The notes: generated by a model not told the origin, from the letters alone. A stretch of 64,000 nt of DNA from Polytolypa hystricis UAMH7299 (GCA_002573605.1 PDNA01000123.1:1-64000), one strand, 5' to 3'. Positions 1 through 11,600 are shown, counted from the stretch's first letter. A program made the numbers and translations.

Positions 1-120
1 AGGTTGGTAAAGGAAGCTTGGGAGGCTGTGGATGAGGGGGCTCTTCAACAATTAATTGAGGAAATGCCAGAGCGCTGTCAGGCTGTAATTAGTGCTAATG
101 GTCAATATACTAAATATTAA
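1..120 (+). mobile_element. 3' end of a Tc1/mariner-type transposase
   Basis: The first 120 bases read as one open frame ending in TAA. Its last residues carry the pattern MPERCQAVISANGQYTKY, which resembles the C-terminus of fungal and animal Tc1/mariner DDE transposases (M-P-x-R-x-x-A-V-I-x-A-x-G-G-x-T-x-Y). The catalytic DDE part would lie left of the window, so I cannot say whether the element is intact. No clear terminal inverted repeat was pinned down downstream. Confidence 0.7.
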
Positions 121-343
121 TATAAATCTCAATACTAGCAAATGTAGCTCTACCTACTGATTAATTGTAATTAGAAAAAAGTGTGTGGAATTCAAATTCA
201 ACCCCCCTGTCAGTGGCGTTGAACTAACAAACATTCTAGGACTGACTGTAGTATGTTAGTTATCTGTAACTTGCTGGTTCTACATTGTGCAGGGGTGATT
301 CTGACAAGGAGAATTCTTTTCTAGCTGACCACAAAATAAAATA

Positions 344-405
344 AAAACTCAGTTAAAAAAATCCTCAATTGTTCTATCAAATTGAGGCTTTTTATACTGA
401 GTTTT
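344..405. repeat. Nested inverted repeat (hairpin) in transposon flank
   Basis: Outer arms AAAACTCAGT (344-353) and ACTGAGTTTT (396-405) are perfect reverse complements. Inside them CCTCAATT and AATTGAGG form a second stem around a short loop. It lies just after the transposase end, so it may belong to the element's 3' terminus or to a small palindromic MITE. Function unknown. Confidence 0.6.
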
Positions 406-908
406 CTTCTTGCTGGATAATACAAGGAGTGAGAACCTTCCATAATAATTCAACTTGCACAGATGCCTGCCAGCCATTGGGTGTCAACTTATGCAGAGCC
501 AATGTTGGATAGTTGGAATCACCACAACATTTTGATACAATGGCTAGTATCTTCTAGCAGATCTCTGAATCCCATGGTGAGGGGCATAAATGTCCAACAC
601 TGCACTCTATCCATCAGGCATGAAAATTGCTAATACTCATAGTTAGGCTACAAACAGTTCATGCTGGACGAATGATGATGATGTTAGGGGGGGGGGGGGG
701 GGTTGCATCCTCACTGAACAACTCCTGGGGTTAATTACTTAGCCATTATAGTCAAACAACAAACTATTCTACCAGATGATTTCCAGAAAGATATTCTGGA
801 AACAAGTCACCACTTTGTCATTTACCCAGCACAGAAATATATACACTGGTTCAACTTATTTGCACACATCAACCAGGTTAACAATCCCCTATCTCATCAA
901 AACTACTA
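406..908. other. Gene-free flank with poly-G run
   Basis: I see no gene here. The stretch contains a run of sixteen G (687-702) and A/T-rich sequence, consistent with old transposon flank next to the 3' end of the esterase gene. Confidence 0.5.
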
Positions 909-1652
909 CTATGGGTAATAATAACTCCCACTCTCCAGGGCTCTCACCAGCCCATCATCGATCCTAATATAATCCCCCAAACCCCCAACAAGCTCCTCAA
1001 GCAACACCCCAACCATTCCCGCAAACACAATGCCCCCAGCCTCATTCAGATGCGTGCGATCATCCGGAGCCAAGTTATACGTCATAGCATTCTCCTCGCC
1101 GATGGAATCCAGATACCCACGCGATCGCACATTCAAATCCGCCCACATCGCGCCCCCGCTCTGCTGCGCCGCCTGAATCGTCAAATCCCTTACATTCTCC
1201 AAGTCATCAACAACCCGACCACCGCTATACTTGCGGCGACTTAGCGATGTGAGGAAAATCGTCTGTCCTCCGGCAGCGCGCACTTCGCTATCCATAGTCA
1301 CCAAGTTGCGCACAAAGACCGCGAGACCGGCTTCGGTTTTCTGGTCGTTGTGGCCGAATTGGATCGTGACGTAGGGCCGGTGCTGGGAGCTTGCGGCGCT
1401 CTGGGCTACGGCGGTGAGTACTTTGTCCCAGTATCCGTCGGAACGGAAGGAGCTTGTTGTTCTGCCACTGGCGCCGAAATTGGCGCCGGTAGCACCGTTG
1501 GTGAGGCTGGCGACGAACGCGTCCCCCCATCCGCCGTCGGGCGCGGTGGTTGAGTCTCCAGCGAGGAAGAAAGCTGGTGGTAGGGCCTGGGCGTTGATAC
1601 TGCCGGCGCCTAGCCAGACAATCGCGGGGAGAATATAGGAGGACAATAACAT
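909..1652 (-). CDS. Secreted rhamnogalacturonan acetylesterase (SGNH hydrolase, CE12-like)
   Basis: Single-exon protein of 247 residues. An N-terminal signal peptide (about residues 1-21, hydrophobic core then AQA) predicts secretion. The SGNH/GDSL blocks are all visible: GDST at 32-35 (nucleophile Ser34), the conserved Gly in NFGASGR at about 60, GHND at 100-103 (oxyanion Asn), and D-R-T-H at 198-201 supplying the catalytic Asp and His. This order and length match fungal rhamnogalacturonan acetylesterases, which remove acetyl groups from pectic rhamnogalacturonan I so that lyases and hydrolases can act. Family assignment rests on motifs; another SGNH esterase specificity is possible. The gene is isolated, with no pectinase beside it. 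Confidence 0.85.
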   Translation of the reverse strand: MLLSSYILPAIVWLGAGSINAQALPPAFFLAGDSTTAPDGGWGDAFVASLTNGATGANFGASGRTTSSFRSDGYWDKVLTAVAQSAASSQHRPYVTIQFGHNDQKTEAGLAVFVRNLVTMDSEVRAAGGQTIFLTSLSRRKYSGGRVVDDLENVRDLTIQAAQQSGGAMWADLNVRSRGYLDSIGEENAMTYNLAPDDRTHLNEAGGIVFAGMVGVLLEELVGGLGDYIRIDDGLVRALESGSYYYP

Positions 1653-2826
1653 GGTAAATGTATGTGATAGGACCGGGGCCTATCTTCTCTCCCTGGATAT
1701 AATTCTTTTTTTATATGTTCAGTGGTCTTGGTTTAGAAATGTCTTTTTGGGATCCTGCATTTGGACAGCTACATCCATAATAGATATATACATTTTAAGG
1801 CGAGGGGAAAGCCTGCCTCATTTCCCCTCAAACGATACTGTAATCCAGACGGCGTGAAGTCCGCAATATATTCGGGTCAAAGGAAGATTGAATAAATATT
1901 GTTTGTAGAACCTTCGATCTGCAATTGTTTCCTGCCTTGCCAGGGCTATCAATATGTTGCAGACTGACGGGAATAACCGGCCCAGACCAAGTTTTTTTCC
2001 CGGCAGCATCCCCGAAGTCATGGACATGTAAGTATGTACATACATGCATACATAGTAGAAAACCTCAGCCTTTTTTTGAGCGGCATGGTAGATAAAGTAG
2101 GATATGGTTAATGTACCGTTAATATCTCATAAGAGAGGTCGAAACCCTAAAAATTCATAAGTAACTTGCAGTTTCTCAACAGAAATGTCATCCATTCATA
2201 ATAAAGCAATGTTGGTTGAAACCTGAGCAAATGTTTCATTGACATAGATCCTATGTTTCAGCAGGCACAACTTACAAGTTCTCATCATCCCTCCCCCGCC
2301 TTTCCCGCACCGGGTCCAAATCTTCCGTTTTCTCCGGCCAGAGCCCCAACGTCCAGGGGACGGCTCGGCCTCATCACCCCGAAGGGGGTTTGTTTTTTGG
2401 CCGGACGAACGTGTAACGGAGGAATTTTCTTTTTGGGGGACCCCGAGGATTCGAGATCAATGAATCCCGCGTATTTCTGATGAGATCTTCTTGACTACTC
2501 GCGTTTCATTTGTAAGGGTTGAATAGTCATAAGCACGATGGTACGGGGCGATTGCGGTTAGAATACATAGCCTTGTGTGCGAGGCGGGGTTTTTGATATT
2601 GTAAACCTCACGTAGCTGTATTGGTAGATGCGAGAGATATATATATCTGGCACGAGATGACATACAAGAGACAAAGCCAGAAATTTTAAATAATGAAACA
2701 TCCCACTCCCATCCTATTACTATATTACATTTTCCAAATCACCACCTAAGAAGAGAACGAAGACAATAATCCGCCTCTCCCATCGCAAACAACCGGTTTA
2801 TATGGGAAGAAATAAGAAAACGACCT
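1653..2826. other. Intergenic, about 1.2 kb
   Basis: Promoter side of the esterase gene and 3' flank of the decarboxylase gene. Short open frames on both strands look like chance. A stretch at about 2280-2440 is locally GC-rich. No RNA gene or repeat was recognised. Confidence 0.5.
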
Positions 2827-4431
2827 CTAAACCACCTCTCCAAGCGCCTGGCCAACCTTAACTCGCTGACCCTTTTCGATATCCCATTTCCAGCCTGCAC
2901 CGGCGCCTTTTTGCACGTCATGCGGAGCTTCAAAGACCAGCACGATAGAACTTCCCAACTGGAAGCCTCCCATCTCCTCACCGCGCTGCAGCGCATGGCC
3001 CATGAGCGTGTCGCTGGCATGACTATACGTCGCCTCTGCGAATCCAGGGTACGTCTCGCCGTTCTTGGCAGCGAGGGCAGCCGCACGATCAGCAGCAGTG
3101 TCTGTCGTCAAACTATTTGTGCGGAGTTCGGCGTCGAAGTTGATTTTTATAGAGCCGACGTTGGTGGCGCCGACGGGGGTGTAGCTGAAGAAGCCCCAGC
3201 GCCAGCGACCAAGGAGGACGACGCGCTCGTTGAGTGTGAAGAGGCCGGGCAGAGTGCGTTGCAGGTAAGGAGATACGGAGTAGAGTTCACCAGCAAAGTG
3301 GCGGCGGCTTTCGACGACCCAGGGAGTGGGCGAGTGGAAACGATGGTAGTCCCCCGGCGCCAGGTAGATCACGACGTAATAGAGAGCAGTGTTTGATATG
3401 GGCTTGGGCATCCACCAGGCGGTTTGGCCCTTGGCGAGTTCCTCCTTCACTTTCGCTTCGGAGCTTGAGGTGGAATGCGTCGAAGCATCTATGACATCTT
3501 TGTGATCGGGGAACTTGTGTCGGCCGGATAGGAGCGATGGGAGAGTGTAGGATAGACCGTTCATTTTCGCGAATTCCTCATCCGTGGCCATGCTTTCGGA
3601 GTCCTTGTCTGGATGTTGAACGATATGGTGAGGTTTTTTCACCGGGATGACGGCCTGGACGGCAGAGCTAACCGTTGATTTGTCTCCAAGAAGAGCGTCC
3701 AGGCTGTATGTCATGCCTTTGACTTGCTCAACCTCGCCGTTTTCAATCGTACCGAATTGAAGAATACGACCATCTGACGGGGAAAGGAGTGCAGCGGGGT
3801 TTGGATCGAGCGGTCGCACACCAGGCTTCAATTCACGATAGAAAAAAGCGGCAAGATTGGGGTATTTGTGAAGATCTGGCTCAGCCATCTCGTCAAGATT
3901 TACGCCGAATATCCATGAATAAAGTTTGAAGCCAGGGACGCGAAGGTAGTACGGAATATCCAGCTCGTTAAATCGGCCCCAAACCCGTGACAGTGCTTTT
4001 AAAGGTAGCGTGGACATAATCTGGACTTGCCAGGGCCCGCTTGGCCGGACTCTCCTCCTCTGGGCGACTTCTTCACCATCAGGAAGAGCTGCTTCGCGCT
4101 CTAGTCTCTCCTTTTCTGCCCTCTGCGACTTGTAGAACTGAAGAAGGCCTAGAAACGCAATTCCCAAACCAACAGGGATAGGCTTCCATTCAATTTTGGT
4201 ACTGCTCCAGGCTGCTCCGAGCCTTGAACCGAATGAACCTTTGCCATTGGGCCCATTTTGTCCGCGGGAGCTCCCCCAGAAATATCTGGATGAGGAGAAG
4301 TACCTCATATGTGATGGAAGCCTTTGACCGACGGTGTAGATAGGGGTGTTTGCAGCAAAAAGCCCCAAGCCATTAGCGAGCTGGGCTGGTCTCTGGCGGA
4401 GTGCAAAGCGTCCAACTAATAAGACGGACAT
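2827..4431 (-). CDS. psd1: Mitochondrial phosphatidylserine decarboxylase
   Basis: Uninterrupted 534-residue reading frame. The N-terminus is rich in Arg/Ser with few acids (a mitochondrial targeting signal up to about residue 50), followed by one membrane segment at about 84-100, as expected for inner-membrane Psd1, which makes phosphatidylethanolamine from phosphatidylserine. Conserved blocks follow: FFYRELKPGVRPL, LLSPSDGR (triad Asp), GDYHRFHSP (triad His) and, near the C-terminus, LGSS at 492-495. The last is the self-cleavage site, where the chain breaks before the first Ser and leaves a pyruvoyl group. Most Psd1 proteins read LGST; here Thr is Ser, which keeps the essential serine. A Ser/Lys-rich insert (about 285-345) separates the conserved blocks, as in other fungal Psd1. 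It shares a roughly 700-bp divergent promoter region with the next gene. Confidence 0.95.
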   Translation of the reverse strand: MSVLLVGRFALRQRPAQLANGLGLFAANTPIYTVGQRLPSHMRYFSSSRYFWGSSRGQNGPNGKGSFGSRLGAAWSSTKIEWKPIPVGLGIAFLGLLQFYKSQRAEKERLEREAALPDGEEVAQRRRVRPSGPWQVQIMSTLPLKALSRVWGRFNELDIPYYLRVPGFKLYSWIFGVNLDEMAEPDLHKYPNLAAFFYRELKPGVRPLDPNPAALLSPSDGRILQFGTIENGEVEQVKGMTYSLDALLGDKSTVSSAVQAVIPVKKPHHIVQHPDKDSESMATDEEFAKMNGLSYTLPSLLSGRHKFPDHKDVIDASTHSTSSSEAKVKEELAKGQTAWWMPKPISNTALYYVVIYLAPGDYHRFHSPTPWVVESRRHFAGELYSVSPYLQRTLPGLFTLNERVVLLGRWRWGFFSYTPVGATNVGSIKINFDAELRTNSLTTDTAADRAAALAAKNGETYPGFAEATYSHASDTLMGHALQRGEEMGGFQLGSSIVLVFEAPHDVQKGAGAGWKWDIEKGQRVKVGQALGEVV

Positions 4432-5129
4432 TGTGGCTCCTTTACAACTTCATGGATGTGGCGTAAGCCATAGATGGTCGAACTATGCAGATATATTCAC
4501 ACAATTCAGTAGCAACCACAGCAGACTTCTAACATCTCAGGGAATGTCGCGTGAGATGTAAGAAAGTCAATTTCATCATCACTTCCAGACCGCCAGCTAC
4601 TTCCGAAAAGAGACCGGGTATATGTTGTTACGGACAGATATGCAGCATGCTGACTCAGCCCCAACATTTATTTGTATTAGTTATGAGGACACATGAGCTG
4701 ACACCCGCTGCAGCCCAGTCGACAGCAAGCAATATAAAAGTGATCAAGACAGCATGGCTATATCTACTGTGCAATATCGGACTCCATCTTAGATTTCTCA
4801 CCTATCTGGAGAATGTGTTGACTTCTTGGGTATGTAGAATTGGCTGCCCGTCTTCCCTATGTTGATCTGAACCTTACTTGGTCGTTAACCTTTGCAGATA
4901 GTTGCCAAAAGCAATGCGACGCCGGTGTTGACTTTAAATCGCACCACGTTAATCGTGTGAAGATATGAGAATCTATTTTATACTGCCTGTCCCGCACAAT
5001 ATCGTAACCCAGCAAGTAAACCGCCAACTGTCGACCAAGCTCTTCTAGTAGCTCTCACCCCGTCCTTCCATGTACCTCCCAACATAGCATGAGCTCAGAG
5101 GAAAAGGCACCCCTTCGATCCTAAGCACA
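4432..5129. promoter_or_regulatory. Divergent promoter region between psd1 and the ubiquitin-domain gene
   Basis: About 700 bp between two start codons pointing away from each other. I see no convincing gene in it. It must hold both promoters and 5' leaders. No individual factor site can be named with confidence. Confidence 0.5.
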
Positions 5130-7364
5130 ATGGCGTCCGATGCCGCTTCGTTGACCAGTCCGCCTACCGCTCACTCAGGCTCTTCCGACTCAAACTCAGA
5201 GACTATAATCCTCAATGTCTTATCCCCATCTGTACAGGCCCCAAACCGCATTACATTGAACGACCTCCCGCTGAGCACAACGGTTTCGGAGCTGAAAGAT
5301 CGATTGGCGGAACGACTACCGAACACACCTCGCCCAGAAACCCAGCGACTAATCTATCGAGGGAGACCACTTTCAGACGATGAGGAGCAGCTGAGCAACA
5401 TCCTCGAGCCGTCTGAGGTGAGTTTTCTATCCATGCTCATATTTCTAGGGACATATTTTGCTTACGTGCCGCTGCTTGTGAATCTATAGACTCGTGTGCA
5501 TTCAATGCACCTTGTTTTACCTCCTACATCTATGCCCTCACTTCAAGCCACTATCACAGGTGGGCCAAACGCTCCGCGACCAGCATCAACTACACCAACT
5601 CCCGATTTACGAGATCACATTCCGCAACCTCCTCAGTTTCCTCAAGCCACTGGCTTACGATTCCGTGGAGCACAAACTGGGGCTCCCGGAGGTCCTCCCC
5701 GCGGCCAAACACAGTCTCAACCGCCGCCTTCGCTCTCCGCCCAACTAGACCTGCTTCGCCAACACGCCGAGGCATTCAGCCACTCCGTTGCGCGATTGGG
5801 TCCTGGCCAACAGCCAGCACCGCATGCCCACATCCCAAATCACACCCCTACCGAAATCCCAACGACACATGCCTCCACTCCGCAAACACATAGCAACATT
5901 AGTCATGCACACAACCCCGGGAACACCCATACAGGCAGTGCGGGAACAACTCCTTTTATACGATCAAGGCCGGGGAGTGTGAATGGGGACAATATGAGTC
6001 GCAGTTCCTCCCCCCATCGCGCTCAGCCAGGAAACCCTGCGAGGTCTCGTACGGAGACTACTATATTCCATACATCTGGATTTCTGCCACTTCAAGCTCA
6101 TCGACTGGGGGCTAATTCTCCTGGGAGTAATATGACTGTCAGCCATACAGCATCACTACGATCGGAAGAAAACCGACAAGTGAGACTTTCCGCTGCGATT
6201 CACCAGATACTAACAATGGAAAGCCAAATGCGCGGAGGCACTATCCCTCCAATTGAAGAGTTGTCCCGTGTTCGCTCACAGCTTTACCAGCTCCTCGACG
6301 AGCAATATCGGAATCCAGTGGCTGCCAGGGATGGTCTTGTCGAGATTCTCCTAGGGCGACTAGGTAATATCTATTCGCGTGCCGATCAACTTAGAATGAT
6401 GCGGGCGCGAAGCCTCCCATTTTCACCGCAAACGAACATCATGAACACTAATAACTTTTCATCGGTTACGCCAAACGCCGCACACCCTTCCATGTATTCA
6501 CTTTCAGGTCCATCTGGCTATCAAGCCATTGTGTCGACCCCATCTAGCACCTCAGGAACCGCAAATCTATCGACTTCCCCAAGCCCAGCACTTGTTCAGC
6601 AGACTGCCGGGACACCGGCAACCCCACAGCTACCCCAAGATGTCCCTCCAGTCCGCCCCGGCGCTGCGGGAGTAAACCATGTGGTAAATCAGGCTGTGCT
6701 ACAACGTCGACAGAGAATCGTCGTGGGGCCCATAAACATCGCCCGAAACATACGTCGCCTCTGGCTTTTCATTCGCCTGTACTTTTTCTGTTATCTATTA
6801 AGCGAGGAAGGGACGTGGTTCAGATACTTCTTAGTGGCATTCTCCATCGTCACCGCTATCCTTTCAGAAACCAATGTCCCGCAACAATTCCATAGACTTG
6901 TTGTCGATCCGCTACAAAGACACCTCGAGAATTTGATACCGCTAGAGGGTCAGCAGCGTCAACAGCCATTAGCTCAGCAGCCGGCCAGGAACGGACAGGC
7001 TGCGGCGGCGGCTGCGGCTGCGGATCCAATCAATCTGGCGAACAATATCGCTGGACCGCAGCAACCACAACCGGGCGTGGGGGCGGCTGGTGTCAATCAT
7101 ACGGCCGCAGCCAACCTACATGGTTTCAGAAGGGTAGAAAGAGCAGTGGCACTGTTCATTGCTAGTCTCGTCCCTGGGGTTGGTGAGCGACACATCGCAG
7201 CAAGGAACGCTGCTGAAGAAGCACAACGCCAACGCGAGCAAGAGGCCGCGCAGCAAAACGAGGACGAAACGCGTGGGGAAGAAGGAGCTGCGCCTGAAGC
7301 CCCTCAAGAAGGGCCGCCAGACCAACCGCCACCAGTCCAAATTATCGATGCTGCACCGCACTGA
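5130..7364 (+). CDS. HERP/Usa1-like ubiquitin-domain membrane protein (ERAD type)
   Basis: Two exons: 5130-5417 and 5490-7364, with one 72-nt GTGAGT..TAG intron, giving 720 residues. An N-terminal ubiquitin-like domain (about 28-107, including LIYRGRPLSDDEEQLSNIL and, across the splice, RVHSMHLVL) is followed by a long Pro/Ser/Thr-rich disordered stretch. A hydrophobic double span follows (about 515-556, around LWLFIRLYFFCYLLSEEGT and the segment after it), then a Gln/Ala-rich tail with an eight-Ala run and a charged C-terminus. Ubl followed by two membrane passes is the plan of mammalian HERPUD1 and yeast Usa1, scaffolds of the Hrd1 ubiquitin ligase in ER-associated degradation. The role is inferred from architecture, not from close sequence identity. 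Confidence 0.75.
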
Positions 7365-8271
7365 ACAAGCGAACCTGCAACGCCGAAGTGCTGCTAGAAC
7401 CCTCTGATTAACAACTACGCAATTCCTCTTTCCCTTATGCAATGCTCATGACAACTAGTTATTTATCCTATACCCACTTCCTATTTCACTCTCTTCTTTT
7501 CACACCTTCTGACCCGCTTATCCTTGAAAAACAAAAGACTTTGTCCTGGCGTTTTTGGTCTATTCTCGCTTTCTTGTCACGCACTTGGGTTAACATGCAG
7601 ACACTTTTGAGCCTCCCTCCCTCCCGTCATTTCTTGTATGAGTAAAGGAAGCAAAGCATAGATGAAACTATCATGGCTATTTTTTATTTTTTATTTTTCC
7701 CTGCGTGGAGGAATTGGATTCGTCAATTTCGAGTTTCGTAAACATACGTTGAATGAGTATTGAGTGTCGTAGAAGATAGGCAAGAGGTAGAAACGCAGTA
7801 TAATAATACTCTGCAATGGAATCGCACTACCTAGCGTAGAGGGCATGAGGAACCAGGAGGCGCAACTCCTAAAATCTGGACGATCCCTTACCAGTTAAAT
7901 ATGTTAAATCCTATTCTCGAGGCGTTGGTTGGATATTTTGGCTGGCTATGCAAGGGGTTTTTCTTCTAATATTTTGTTTTCTATGACAAAGCTCTATGCT
8001 CTAGTTATTTATATAAAACCTGCTCCACTTGTCTCGAAACTTATAAAAAACACCATCATCACCGGGGTCTTTTGGTTCATGGGTGGGGTGGGTGGGTATA
8101 TATATGTATCTAAATCTCGCCAGCAAAACGCATCTAGCATATCTCAAAAAAAGAAAAAACGAAGGTGGCAGTGGATCAGTATAAAACGTAAACCCATAGC
8201 CCTGGGCAAAAACCTGCACAACTGCAAAAACATAATGAGCAAACAAGAAAGATGATAAGTCGGGAAATAAT
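7365..8271. other. Convergent 3' flanks, about 0.9 kb
   Basis: The region between two convergent genes is T/A-rich, with pyrimidine runs after 7440 and the 3' untranslated region of the minus-strand gene towards 8271. Short open frames do not resemble any protein I know. Confidence 0.5.
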
Positions 8272-9711
8272 CTATAACTTTGCAGGCGAGCTCTGACTAA
8301 GCGAAACCTCATCCACCACCGAAGAAGACGGTTGCTGCTGCTGTTGTCCCTTTGGCGTCGATGGCGCGACAGGCGGGTCGGGCATAGAATTGAAATCTTC
8401 TTCGCCGTGGAAATGCCTGTTGTTGGGAAACGAGATTAGTTAGCTTAGATTACCAAAAGGGGGAAGAACCAAGCAAAACGGGAGAAGAAGATGTAGACAA
8501 CTGGACTGAGCGGGGCTGGAGGGTGAAGAAAAAAGAAAGAAAAAGGGAAAAAAGATATAGGAAGAACAAAGGCCTTCGAACATACCATCCGCGTTCCTCC
8601 CCACTGGTCAAAAACGAACAGTCCCCATTCGCAACACAGTCCCATCCTCCACCAACACCCCTCCCACCCTTCCAAACGGGGACTTCGCAGCCCCCAATAA
8701 ACCTCGCAGCACCATCAACAACAACACCATCATCCACACCCTGTCCCGCGCTCTTCTTCTCCTTCTTCTCCCTCCTAACAAACGTACTCAAACTCGCCAC
8801 AAACGGCCTAAAATCCTCCATCGACGAATCCTCCGGCATATCCCCTGTAAGCACTCTACCCAACGCAATCAGCGGTGCCGCATGTGTGCAAATCAGCAAT
8901 GCGCGGCTCTGGTTCGCGGTTTCTGGATGTGCGGCTTCGTAGGTGGTGATTTCGGCGTCGACAGAGGCGATTATGGCGGATAAGGTGGTGGCGAGGCGGT
9001 CGTGGAGTTCGGATATGGTTTCGCCGTGTGGAGAGGGGATGAGGTGCGGTTTATAAGGGGGTTCGGAGGAGGTGGTGTCGGGGTTGCGGAGGATGGTGGG
9101 GAAGTGGGATTGGAGGGTTGAGGGGGTTGCGGGCGAAGGGTGTGTGAAGGTGCGGGAGGAGCCGAACCATTCTCTATACAATAGATATAACGGAAGCATA
9201 TATCAGCCCATCCAGTTTCCTGCCATTTCGTTTCCTCGTTTTCAAAAGAGTAGAATAAGTAGCAACACAAAATATAAATATCCACTCACCCTATCCCATT
9301 CTCAATCCTAACATCCAAATCCACATCCCCCTTCTTTTCCACACTCTGTCTCTCCTGCAGCGCTTCAACGGTGGGCTGAATAGTCTGCAAACACCGGTAG
9401 AACGGACTGCAATAGACTCTGCATGGTTTCGGTGAGAACTCGGGAGTATTTATATGCGCCGCAAGCTCGTGGGATTGCTTGATACCGGGCCCTGTGAGTG
9501 TTGGGTCGACGGGGATACCCGTTGGGGTGGGGTAGGTTGCATGGTATGTCCCTGTTGCGAGATCTATGGTCCAATTTAAACGGTGCTGAAGGGGAGATGT
9601 TAGCTGTTTTTGTCTATGTCTGTTTGCGCGGGGGGTTCGGGGGTTGGGATGCGCAGGGTGGGGAGATGAACATACCCCATGTCGGGTCACGTAGATTGTG
9701 TCGAGCGGCAT
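8272..9711 (-). CDS. Phosphoglycerate-mutase-fold protein, Tfc7/TFIIIC-55-like
   Basis: Four exons, 9711-9676, 9585-9290, 9173-8586 and 8416-8272, joined by canonical introns into 354 residues. The first junction rebuilds the signature V-T-R-H-G-H-R-L-N-W (catalytic His11 of the histidine phosphatase fold); the second rebuilds G-I-G-E-W-F-G. LICTHAAP carries the second catalytic histidine. The sequence then runs through RGWYV-like residues, ending W-H-F-H-G-E after the third junction. This arrangement matches the fungal family that includes the Tfc7 subunit of RNA polymerase III factor TFIIIC, whose phosphatase-like domain contacts Tfc1. The catalytic residues appear intact, so an active phosphatase cannot be excluded. 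The C-terminus is Gln/Ser-rich and likely disordered. Confidence 0.8.
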
Positions 9712-10172
9712 GTTAGGAAATGAATGGACGAAATGAGTGTAATGACACTCCTCTATCTATACGACTGAAATTGAAAGAATGGGAAGCACAACGAAGGAGT
9801 CTATCAATACATCATAAAGCAAGGATGCACCGCAGCATTGACTTGTATGTGGCAGAATTATTTACAACCGGGCGGTGAGGGGTCGAGCCTCGGTTTGGTC
9901 GGTGAAGCAAGACAGTCACGTGATTTTAACTGCAAACCCACGTTGTTGCATGAAGCAGAGGAAGACAAAATTACTCAAGAGGTCAAAGGGCATTTGATTA
10001 ACAGGACAGAGCTATCTATAACACCCAGGCGCTCAAATGCAAGTACGCCGCCAACCCAAACGCACAGTCCGGCCCTTCAGTCCCGCATCACCAGCAAACC
10101 CTTCATATCCAACCTCCTCAGTTTTTGATATTTTTTCACAGAAGCAGGACAAACTTTTGTTGTGGTAGGAAT
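9712..10172. other. Intergenic, about 460 bp
   Basis: 5' flank of the phosphoglycerate-mutase-fold gene and 3' flank of the ribosomal protein gene. No gene or RNA seen. Confidence 0.5.
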
Positions 10173-10964
10173 CTAGTAAAAGAAACCGATGATCTTGCCG
10201 GCAACGTGCTTGCGACGGGCCTCCTCGTGGTCCATGATACCGGCAGAGGTGGTGAGGACAATGTGGCCGAACTGACGAGCGGGAAGGAGGCGGACAACCC
10301 ACTTCTCGAGGTCGCGGAGCTGGACGTTGTAGCGGGGGCTGATGACGCCGGTCTTGTTGAGGCTGTTGTTTGAACAAAACACGATATTGATTAGAAAATG
10401 TTCTTATGATACTTGGTGAATGGGGAAGAGGGCTAAGCAAACATACCGGCCGTTGAGCTGGATGACAATCTTGCCGGAGCGGTGGTCATCAACTTCCTCG
10501 AACTCGCCAATGTAGCCTATTTGATAGAATATGTTAGTTGATGTAGCGACGAATTAAATGTTACCAACCACGAAAAAGGAGCAAAAGAATGCAAGACAGG
10601 AAACTTGTAAGATCATCGCTAACAAAAAAATGTTCTGATCTATCGGGCACTTAAAGGGCGGACGTTCGTAGAAGTGATTTTTTACAATCATAGAAGCGCC
10701 GCCTAGTTATCAGCCCGAACTGCTGACACGACCAGCTCACATGATATTTCGAATCGACAAAAAAAAAGAACAGAAAGAAAAACCGCTTGAGAAAAAAGAA
10801 AAAAACTCGAAGAAATGTTTAAACCACTCACCATGCTTCTGCATAACAGCAAGGAACTTGACAATGACCTTGGAGCTGGGCCTGATCATGACCTGGCGCT
10901 TGCCAGCCTTCTCGGCGTTGTTGATGGCAGTAAGCGCATCATTGAGGACACTCGTCTTAACCAT
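10173..10964 (-). CDS. rps22: Small ribosomal subunit protein S22 (uS8)
   Basis: Three coding exons, 10964-10832, 10516-10447 and 10362-10173, give the full 130 residues usual for eukaryotic S22/S15A. The protein begins MVKTSVLNDALTAINNAEKAG, and the later blocks KVIVKFLAVMQKHG, YIGEFEEVDDHRSGKIV, GVISPRYNV and LTTSAGIMDHEEARRKH are all classic uS8. It binds 18S rRNA in the 40S body. The two introns fall inside the codons for Gly45 and Arg68. Two coding introns plus an untranslated-leader intron upstream are typical of fungal ribosomal protein genes. Confidence 0.97.
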
Positions 10965-11600
10965 TTTGTCGGTATTGGAAGAGTTGGTTGTTGTGGAGGT
11001 ATGAGATTCTCAAATCGAGTGGTTTAGAACCGACTGGGATATTGAGGTATCTGTAAAGAAAGAGGGAAAATAGAGAATATGGGAAGAAAAAGAATGGCCA
11101 CGCGCACAAATGGGCGAAGTACATCAAATTCTTTCCGCCCCACCGTGCTACATTAAGCGGACGGGGACAAAAAAAAGAATTCAACATAGCCCGCCCGGCG
11201 GCCATTCCCATCTCCCAAATTTCCCAAGGACAAGTTAGCCTTTCCGACTGTCTTTCTCGAGCTGCAAAGAGTGCCCTTCATCACCTTCTTCCCTAAACGG
11301 CGAAGCATGAAGGGTTCTTGAAGCCCGTTTTTGCTGGGTTGCAAAAATGGGTCCTGGAAAAGCGTATCATCTTGCACTGCCGCCGTTCTTTTTGCTTTCG
11401 CAATGGTTGAGAACAGTCAAGATGATTGCTTTTCCCCCAAAGACGTGCCGAGCGGGCGTAAAACAGAGTAAAAGGGAAATTGTATGACTTACCTCGTTTG
11501 ACGTGTTTTGGTTGGTGAGGAGCGTTGAAGAAACGGAGCTGGTGAAAGAGAAGGTCGAAGTTGGGGTTGGCGTCGATGAGAGTTTTGCGTGCTTGGCACT
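10965..11600 (-). promoter_or_regulatory. rps22 5' leader with a 442-nt intron
   Basis: Reading on the minus strand, a C/A-rich leader exon ends at 11493 with donor GTAAGT. A pyrimidine-rich acceptor (TTTCTTTACAG) ends at 11051, and about 86 nt of leader then run into the start codon at 10964. The intron inside the untranslated leader is inferred from splice signals only. I looked for a box C/D snoRNA in it and found a box-C-like GTGATGA but no box D. Confidence 0.55.

Noticed and set aside
11153..11377. Small open frame, or a box C/D snoRNA, inside the rps22 leader intron
   Set aside because: The frame resembles nothing known. A box-C-like GTGATGA is present but no matching box D or guide structure was found.
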